Below are positions 58,689-64,000 of a stretch of DNA of 64,000 nt, one piece after another; position 1 is the stretch's first letter, and every line of letters starts with the position of its first letter. Source of the stretch: Nocardioides zeae. GTDB taxonomy: Bacteria; Actinomycetota; Actinomycetes; Propionibacteriales; Nocardioidaceae. The notes under the pieces were generated by a model. It was given only the letters and a program-made list of their open reading frames with translations. It was not told the origin of the DNA and searched no databases. The stretch is taken from assembly GCF_030818655.1 (NCBI RefSeq), contig NZ_JAUTAN010000001.1:682001-746000 (forward strand), written 5' to 3'. The position numbers and the translations under genes are program-made.

Positions 58689-60436
58689 ACCGTCTCCGCG
58701 GCGTGCGACGGCTCCGCCCGCCGCGTCGGGCCCAGCCGCAGCGCGGCGGGTGCGCCGGCGGGCACCACCGGACGACGCGGGGCGACGGGGTCGACGCGGC
58801 GGTACGGCGCGCCCAGCGCCGGGCGCGGGTCGGCCTCCCCGCGGTTCGGCCACAGCGAGACCGCCCGCTCGGCCAGGGCCGTGATGGACAGCGACGGGTT
58901 CACGCCGAGGTTGGCGCAGACCGCGGCACCGTCGATGACGTGGAGGCCGGGGTGGCCGTGCACGCGGTGGTAGGGGTCGATCACGCCCTCCTCCGCGTCG
59001 GCGCCCATCCGGCAGCCGCCGATGAAGTGGCCGGTGGTCGGCACGTCGACGAGGTCGTTCCACGCGCCCGCCGGCTCGCCGTCGACCTGCTCGGCAATCT
59101 GCCGGGCCAGCGCGTGGCCCTGCGGGATCCAGATCGGGTTCGGCTCGCCCGTGCCGGGCCGCGCGGTGAGGCGCCTGCCGGGACCGCGGCCCAGGCGTCG
59201 CCGCCGGAGGCCGGTGGTCAGCGAGTTGTCGAGCGACTGCATGACGAGCAGCACGATGGTGCGCTCCGACCAGTGGCGCGGGTCGTGGAAGGCGAGGAGC
59301 GAGCGGCGGTTGCGCCACATCTGGCGCAGCCCGACCCGCCAGCGCAGCACGCCCTCCTCGGGGTCGGCGAGGGTGGCCATGAGCAGCGCCATCGCGTTCG
59401 ACCCGGGTCCGTAGCGCACCGGCTCGACGTGCGTCGACTCGTCGAGGTGGATGGAGGACGTGATGGCCACGCCCTCGCTGAAGTCCGTCGTGCCCGCACG
59501 CCCGGACCGCTTCGCGCGCACCCCCAGGATGGCCTCCGAGTTGGTGCGCGACAGCTCCCCGAGCCGGGGCGAGACGTGGGGCAGCGAGCCCGACGCGCGG
59601 AGCCGGTGGAGCAGCTTCTGGGTGCCGAGCGCGGCCGCCGAGAACACGACCTGGTCGGCCGTGAAGACGCGACCCGTGCGGACGCCGCCCGAGGGCCGGG
59701 TGGCGACGACGTACCCGCCCGTCGGCAGCGGCCGCACGTCGGTCACCGTCGTCAGCGCGTGCACCTCCGCCCCGGCCTGCTCGGCCAGGTGGAGGTAGTT
59801 CTTGACCAGGGTGTTCTTGGCGCCCACCCGGCAGCCGGTCATGCAGGAGCCGCAGTCGGTGCAGGTCGTGCGCGCCGGGCCCGCCCCGCCGAAGAACGGG
59901 TCGGGCAGGTCCTCGCCCGGTCCCACGCCGTGGTCCTCCCCGCGCAGGACGCCGACGGGCGTCGGCACGAACGAGTCCTCCACCCCGAGCGCGGCGGCCG
60001 CCTCACGCATCACCTCGTCCGAGGGCGTGCGCCGTGGGTAGGTCGTCACGCCGAGCATCCGCCGTGCCTGGTCGTAGGACGCCCGCAGCTCGTCGCGCCA
60101 GTCGGTGATGCCGGCCCAGGACGGGTCCTCGTAGAACGCGGCGGGCGGTTCGTAGAGGGTGTTGGCGTAGACGAGCGAGCCGCCGCCGACGCCCGCACCG
60201 GAGAGCACGAGCACGTCGCCCAGGAGGTCCATCCGCTGGATGCCGGACAGGCCGAGCCGTGGGGCGAACACGTAGTCCCGCACCCGCCACGACGTGGCGG
60301 CCAGCTCGTCGTCGGCGAACCGGCGCCCGGCCTCGAGCACACCCACGCGGTAGCCCTTCTCCGTCAGGCGCAGCGCGGTCACGCTGCCCCCGAAGCCCGA
60401 CCCGATCACGAGCACGTCGTAGTGACCGTCGCTCAT
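58685..60436 (-). CDS. GMC-family FAD oxidoreductase (cholesterol-oxidase-like)
   Basis: A 583-residue flavoprotein. The N-terminal dinucleotide-binding motif is VLVIGSGFGGSVTALRL, followed by LSGAGVGGGSLVYANTLYEP; the C-terminal HFIGGCRMG and NPSLSITALAERAV are GMC features. The stretch TCTDCGSCMTGCRVGAKNT holds four Cys, like the Cys cluster in a subset of actinobacterial GMC proteins related to cholesterol oxidase and Rv0492c-type enzymes. It oxidises an alcohol, probably lipophilic. The start overlaps the BVMO stop (ATGA). Confidence 0.9.
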   Translation of the reverse strand: MSDGHYDVLVIGSGFGGSVTALRLTEKGYRVGVLEAGRRFADDELAATSWRVRDYVFAPRLGLSGIQRMDLLGDVLVLSGAGVGGGSLVYANTLYEPPAAFYEDPSWAGITDWRDELRASYDQARRMLGVTTYPRRTPSDEVMREAAAALGVEDSFVPTPVGVLRGEDHGVGPGEDLPDPFFGGAGPARTTCTDCGSCMTGCRVGAKNTLVKNYLHLAEQAGAEVHALTTVTDVRPLPTGGYVVATRPSGGVRTGRVFTADQVVFSAAALGTQKLLHRLRASGSLPHVSPRLGELSRTNSEAILGVRAKRSGRAGTTDFSEGVAITSSIHLDESTHVEPVRYGPGSNAMALLMATLADPEEGVLRWRVGLRQMWRNRRSLLAFHDPRHWSERTIVLLVMQSLDNSLTTGLRRRRLGRGPGRRLTARPGTGEPNPIWIPQGHALARQIAEQVDGEPAGAWNDLVDVPTTGHFIGGCRMGADAEEGVIDPYHRVHGHPGLHVIDGAAVCANLGVNPSLSITALAERAVSLWPNRGEADPRPALGAPYRRVDPVAPRRPVVPAGAPAALRLGPTRRAEPSHAAETV

Positions 60437-61947
60437 GCCTTCACCTCCTCGAAGTCGGCCGGCACGAGCGTCGCGAGCCGTCGCTGGTACTCGGCGACCG
60501 TGCCCGGCCAGTTGGTCGTGATGCGGCCGTCCCCGTCGGCGCGGTACCAGCTGGCGCAGCCCGCCCAGACGCTGCTCGCGAGCCGCTGCTGCATCTCCGC
60601 GTCGTACGTCGCCGCGGCCTCCGGCCGCACGTCGAGGCCGAGGGCGCCGCGGTCGCGTGCCTCGGCGATGCCCGCGGCGAGCTGGGCGACGTAGTCGGCC
60701 TGGGGCTCGAGCATGCCGAGGATGCTGGAGCCGCCGAGGTTGGTGTTGGGGCCGTACATGATCGCCAGCCCCGGGAACCCCGGCACAGTCACGCCGAGGT
60801 GCGCCGTGGCGCCGTCGACCCAGTGGTCCGCGAGCCGGCGACCGTCGCGCCCCGTCACCTCGAGGCCGCGGAGGAAGTCGGTCGCGGCGAAGCCCGTGCC
60901 CCAGATGACGACCTCGGCCGGGTGGTGGGTGCCGGCGTCGTCGACGACCCCGTCGGGCACGACGTGCGCCACGCCCGCGGTCACGACGTCGACGTGGGGG
61001 CGGTCGAGCGCGGCGTACCAGTCGTTGGAGAACAGCAGCCGCTTGCAGCCCAGCGGGTCGGTCGGCTCGAGCCGCGACCGCAGCCCGGGGTCCCGCACGG
61101 AGCGGCGCAGCTGCCAGCCCCACAGCCGGCGCAGCGCCCCCGGCAGGCGCGAGCCGGGGATCTCGCCCGTGAGCGCCCCGTTGAGCCACTCGCTGAGGTG
61201 CCACACCGTGCGGCGCTCGACCCTCCGCGCCAGCGCGGAGCGCACCAGCAGCGCGCGCACCGGGGCGGGGTAGGCGCCGTCGGGCTTCGGCACGACGTAC
61301 GGCGCGGACCGCTGCAGCACGGTGACGCTCGCGGCCACGTCGGCGACGCGCGGGACGAACTGGATGGCGCTGGCCCCGGTCCCCACGACGACCACGCGCT
61401 TGCCGGTGAGGTCGACGTCGTGCCGCCAGGTCGCCGAGTGGAAGGCCGGGCCCGCGAAGTCGGCGAGGCCGGGGAGGTCGGGCACGACGGGCTCGCTCAG
61501 CTGCCCGACGGCCGGCACCACGAGGTCGGCCTCGAGGTGCTCGCCCGAGTCGAGCGCGACGGTCCAGCGCCCGGTCCCGTCGTCGTACGCCGCGGCCACC
61601 GCCGTCGTGCGGGTCCGGAGCAGCTCGCGGATCCCGCGCCGGTCCGCCACGTCCCGCAGGTAGGCCAGGATGTCCGGCTGCGCGGAGTAGAACCGGCGCC
61701 ACCCGGGGTTGGAGTCGAACGAGAAGGAGTAGAGCGCGGAGGGCACGTCGCACGCAGCGCCCGGGTAGGTGTTGTCGCGCCACACCCCGCCGACGTCGTC
61801 CGCGCGCTCGAGCACCACCACGTCGAGGCCGGCGTCGCGCAGGCGGAGCGCGGCGGCCAGGCCCGCGAAGCCGGCGCCGATCACCACGGCGCGCAGCGGG
61901 GTCACCGCCCCGGTGCTGCCGGGACGGGCGGGGGAGGGATCGTCCAT
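60433..61947 (-). CDS. Flavin-dependent monooxygenase (Baeyer-Villiger type)
   Basis: A 504-residue class B monooxygenase. FAD site AVVIGAGFAGLAAALRLRDA, NTYPGAACDVPSALYSFSFD, the BVMO fingerprint FAGPAFHSATWRHD, and NADPH site VVVVGTGASAIQFVP. Group members insert oxygen next to ketones to give esters or lactones. The ATG at 61947 is chosen because sequence upstream in the frame is not conserved. It is the first gene of the operon and divergent from an AraC regulator, with 70 bp between starts. Confidence 0.92.
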   Translation of the reverse strand: MDDPSPARPGSTGAVTPLRAVVIGAGFAGLAAALRLRDAGLDVVVLERADDVGGVWRDNTYPGAACDVPSALYSFSFDSNPGWRRFYSAQPDILAYLRDVADRRGIRELLRTRTTAVAAAYDDGTGRWTVALDSGEHLEADLVVPAVGQLSEPVVPDLPGLADFAGPAFHSATWRHDVDLTGKRVVVVGTGASAIQFVPRVADVAASVTVLQRSAPYVVPKPDGAYPAPVRALLVRSALARRVERRTVWHLSEWLNGALTGEIPGSRLPGALRRLWGWQLRRSVRDPGLRSRLEPTDPLGCKRLLFSNDWYAALDRPHVDVVTAGVAHVVPDGVVDDAGTHHPAEVVIWGTGFAATDFLRGLEVTGRDGRRLADHWVDGATAHLGVTVPGFPGLAIMYGPNTNLGGSSILGMLEPQADYVAQLAAGIAEARDRGALGLDVRPEAAATYDAEMQQRLASSVWAGCASWYRADGDGRITTNWPGTVAEYQRRLATLVPADFEEVKA

Positions 61948-61973
61948 GGACCGACCGTAGGGACGCGCCGCTG

Positions 61974-62002
61974 TGACCTGCGAGACATTCGCGGCCAGGT
62001 GA
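61974..62002. promoter_or_regulatory. Candidate operator between BVMO operon and AraC gene
   Basis: TGACCTG at 61974-61980 and CAGGTGA at 61996-62002 form an inverted repeat (6 of 7) with a 15-bp gap, centred in the 70-bp divergent intergenic region. It is a plausible AraC-family binding site. Confidence 0.4.
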
Positions 62003-62017
62003 TCCAGAATTCCGGCC

Positions 62018-63004
62018 ATGTTCTCGCCGACGGTCGCCCACGACTGGCACTTCCCGCGCTCGGCGACGGGCATCGGCGTGCTGCTGGCCTGGGCGCGGAC
62101 GAACGGCATCGACCCCGCCCCGCTCCTGGTGGGCACCGGTCTCGCGCCGGACGACCTCGACGGCGCGGAGGGCGAGGTGACGGCCGACCAGGAGCTGGCC
62201 GTCGTCCGCGCGCTCCTCCGCCGCCGCCCCGACGACCCGCCGGCGCGGCTGGGCGCGGCGATCGGGTCGTCCTACCACCTGGGCTCGTTCGGCGTGTTCG
62301 GGTTCGCGATGCTGGCGAGCCCCACGCTCCTCCACGCCGTCGAGCTGGCGACCCGCTACATCGACCTCAGCTTCACCTTCGCGATCCCGCGGGCCGAGCT
62401 CGAGGGCGACGCCGCGACGGGGACGGTGCGGGTGCACGTCGACGGGGCCACCCTCCCGCCCGACGTGCGGCCGCTGCTCGTGGCCCGGGACGCCCGCGCC
62501 ATCGGCACTGCGCTGCGCGAGCTCCTGCCCGACCTGCCGCTCGAGCTGCGGCTGGAGCCCGCCGACGCGCCCCGCCGCGCGGTCGTCTCCTTCCTGGCGG
62601 CCCACCTCGCCCGGCCGCTGCCGCAGGGCAACCCGCAGACGGCCGCCGCCTGCGAGCAGCTGTGCGCAGAGCTGGTCGAGCGGCGCCGCTCGCGGCGCGG
62701 CCTCGCGCAGCAGGTGCGGGTCCTGGCCGCCCAGGAGGTAGCCGGCGGGGCGTCCGCCGGCGTCGTGGCCCGTCGCCTGGGCCTGAGTGAGCGCACGCTG
62801 CGCCGGCGGCTGGCGGCGGAGGGCACGTCGTACTCCGAGCTCCTCGACGAGGTGCGCAGCGGCCTGGCCGTCGGCCTGCTCGCGACGGACCTCAGCCTCG
62901 ACGAGGTCGCGCTGCGGCTGGGGTACGCCGAGGCCTCGAGCTTCATCCACGCCCACCGGCGCTGGACCGGACGGACGCCCCGTCAGGTGGCCCAGGCAGA
63001 CTGA
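62018..63004 (+). CDS. AraC-family transcriptional regulator
   Basis: A 328-residue regulator of the group with an N-terminal arabinose-binding-like domain (residues 15-200: GIGVLLAWARTNGIDPAPLL, SSYHLGSFGVFGFAMLAS) and a C-terminal double HTH (VARRLGLSERTLRRRLAAEG, DEVALRLGYAEASSFIHAHRR, TPRQ). Proteins of this type often activate alkane, alcohol or ketone degradation genes. It is divergent from the BVMO operon and followed 5 bp later by an aldo/keto reductase. Confidence 0.92.
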   Translation: MFSPTVAHDWHFPRSATGIGVLLAWARTNGIDPAPLLVGTGLAPDDLDGAEGEVTADQELAVVRALLRRRPDDPPARLGAAIGSSYHLGSFGVFGFAMLASPTLLHAVELATRYIDLSFTFAIPRAELEGDAATGTVRVHVDGATLPPDVRPLLVARDARAIGTALRELLPDLPLELRLEPADAPRRAVVSFLAAHLARPLPQGNPQTAAACEQLCAELVERRRSRRGLAQQVRVLAAQEVAGGASAGVVARRLGLSERTLRRRLAAEGTSYSELLDEVRSGLAVGLLATDLSLDEVALRLGYAEASSFIHAHRRWTGRTPRQVAQAD

Positions 63005-63009
63005 ACGAC

Positions 63010-64000
63010 ATGGAATTCCGTCACCTCGGCAGCTCGGGTCTCCAGATCTCGGAGATCACCTACGGCAACTGGCTCACCCACGGCTCGCAGGTCGAGAACG
63101 ACGTCGCCACCGCGTGCGTCCACCGTGCCCTCGACCTCGGCATCACCACGTTCGACACCGCCGACGTCTACGCGAACGGCAAGGCCGAGACGGTCCTCGG
63201 CGAGGCCCTCAAGGGCCAGCGGCGCGAGTCACTGGAGATCTTCACGAAGGTCTACTGGCCCGTCGGTCCCGACCCCAAGGGCAAGAACGACACGGGCCTC
63301 TCGCGCAAGCACATCCGCGAGAGCATCGACGGCTCGCTGCGCCGCCTCGGCACCGACTACGTCGACCTCTACCAGGCCCACCGCTACGACTCCTTCACGC
63401 CGCTCGAGGAGACCATGTCGGCCTTCGCGGACGTCGTGCACAGCGGCAAGGCCCACTACATCGGTGTCTCCGAGTGGACCGCCGAGCAGATCCGCTCCGC
63501 GCACGACCTCGCCACCGAGCTGCGCATCCCGCTCGTCTCGAGCCAGCCGCAGTACTCGATGCTCTGGCGCATCATCGAGGGCGAGGTCGTGCCGACCTCG
63601 GCCGAGCTGGGCATCGGCCAGATCGTCTGGTCGCCGATGGCGCAGGGCGTGCTGAGCGGCAAGTACGTGCCCGGCCAGCCCCTGCCCGAGGGCTCCCGCG
63701 CGACGGACCAGGCCGGTGGCGCGAAGATGATCCAGCGGTTCATGGCCGACGACACGCTCGCCGCGGTGCAGGACCTCAAGCCGATCGCGGAGGACCTCGG
63801 CCTCTCGATGCCCGCCCTCGCCATCGCGTGGGTGCTCCAGAACGACAACGTGTCGTCCGCGATCGTCGGCGCCTCGCGTCCCGACCAGCTCGACGACAGC
63901 GTCAAGGCCGCCGGCGTCCGCCTGCCCGAGGACGCGCTGGCGCGCATCGACGCCGCGCTGGACGGCGTCGTGACGAGCGACCCGGCGCTGGTCGCCGAGT
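63010..64000 (+). CDS. Aldo/keto reductase (partial, cut by right edge)
   Basis: 330 codons visible from ATG 63010. It is a TIM-barrel NADPH-dependent reductase close to the voltage-gated K+ channel beta-subunit-like (AKR6) group. The tetrad is Asp49 and Tyr54 in FDTADVYANG, Lys80 in IFTKVYW and His124 in YQAHRYD; the cofactor end is VGASRPDQLDDSVKA. It reduces aldehydes or ketones. It is in line with the AraC gene and may belong to the same ketone-related locus. The last few codons lie outside the window. Confidence 0.93.
   Translation, partial: MEFRHLGSSGLQISEITYGNWLTHGSQVENDVATACVHRALDLGITTFDTADVYANGKAETVLGEALKGQRRESLEIFTKVYWPVGPDPKGKNDTGLSRKHIRESIDGSLRRLGTDYVDLYQAHRYDSFTPLEETMSAFADVVHSGKAHYIGVSEWTAEQIRSAHDLATELRIPLVSSQPQYSMLWRIIEGEVVPTSAELGIGQIVWSPMAQGVLSGKYVPGQPLPEGSRATDQAGGAKMIQRFMADDTLAAVQDLKPIAEDLGLSMPALAIAWVLQNDNVSSAIVGASRPDQLDDSVKAAGVRLPEDALARIDAALDGVVTSDPALVAE

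Noticed and set aside
58685..62956. A 1423-codon minus-strand frame
   Set aside because: The GMC oxidoreductase occupies its end; the upstream portion is antisense or out-of-frame to the BVMO and AraC genes, each of which is supported by domain motifs.

Overview
The window reads as chromosomal DNA of a high-GC actinobacterium, most likely of the Nocardioidaceae (Nocardioides or a close relative). That placement is an inference. It rests on the very high third-position GC, many GTG starts, chains of ATGA/GTGA stop-start overlaps, a FilP/Scy-like polar coiled-coil gene, a complete GlgE glycan operon, an nadD-rsfS-phosphatase block ordered as in mycobacteria, and a furA-katG pair. Most of the region is ordinary, well-conserved metabolism. 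Only a few stretches look accessory: an IS30-family element with repeat-rich flanks (about 1.53-3.18 kb), repeat clusters at 15.3, 35.6 and 36.8 kb, a somewhat AT-richer export operon (41.4-45.0 kb), and a 440-bp repeat-bearing gap (57.6-58.05 kb).

Layout, left to right. 0-1.5 kb: a truncated CGNR zinc-finger regulator divergent from an EamA transporter. 1.5-3.2 kb: palindromic and tandem repeats and an IS30-type element. 3.2-6.9 kb: a FilP-like cytoskeletal protein divergent from pxpABC (5-oxoprolinase). 6.9-9.7 kb: methylmalonyl-CoA epimerase, thiolase and MeaB. 9.8-14.2 kb: small membrane, PH-domain, MarR and secreted proteins facing a Ser/Thr kinase and an SDR-like protein. 14.3-17.5 kb: a thioredoxin/TPR protein and a LysR-EamA divergent pair. 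17.4-28.7 kb: one collinear minus-strand run, glgX, a K+-channel-like gene, glgE, treS, mak, glgB and a GNAT-Nudix fusion. 28.9-35.4 kb: enoyl-CoA hydratase, a membrane protein, etfBA, proA, nadD, rsfS and a phosphoglycerate-mutase-family phosphatase, then tRNA-Ala(GGC). 35.8-41.3 kb: a MerR/hydrolase pair, a membrane molybdopterin oxidoreductase and furA-katG. 41.4-45.0 kb: a five-gene lipoprotein/ABC export operon. 45.1-48.9 kb: cydAB, a DUF2945 protein and a frameshifted MscS gene. 49.0-56.8 kb: the complete kdpFABCDE locus. 56.8-64.0 kb: fdhD, then a Baeyer-Villiger monooxygenase/GMC oxidase/acetoacetate-decarboxylase-family operon with a divergent AraC regulator and an aldo/keto reductase cut by the right edge.

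How the genes work together. glgE, treS, mak and glgB together can turn trehalose into maltose-1-phosphate and then branched alpha-glucan, with GlgX debranching it. Mce, thiolase, MeaB, enoyl-CoA hydratase and ETF serve acyl-CoA/propionyl-CoA catabolism; two of these loci share a near-identical 16-bp palindromic site. kdpFABC with kdpDE forms a high-affinity K+ uptake system preceded by four in-phase CGTCA repeats that look like a response-regulator site. furA-katG is preceded by a clear Fur-type palindrome.

The least familiar content is: the export operon at 41.4-45.0 kb, whose first gene is an unrecognised 103-residue protein without a signal peptide; the dispersed GACGTCATGCG palindromes; the IS30-type element placed in the middle of a larger palindrome; and the 180-bp inverted-repeat-bounded element at 57.7 kb. 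All functions are read from motifs and context; no database search was possible.
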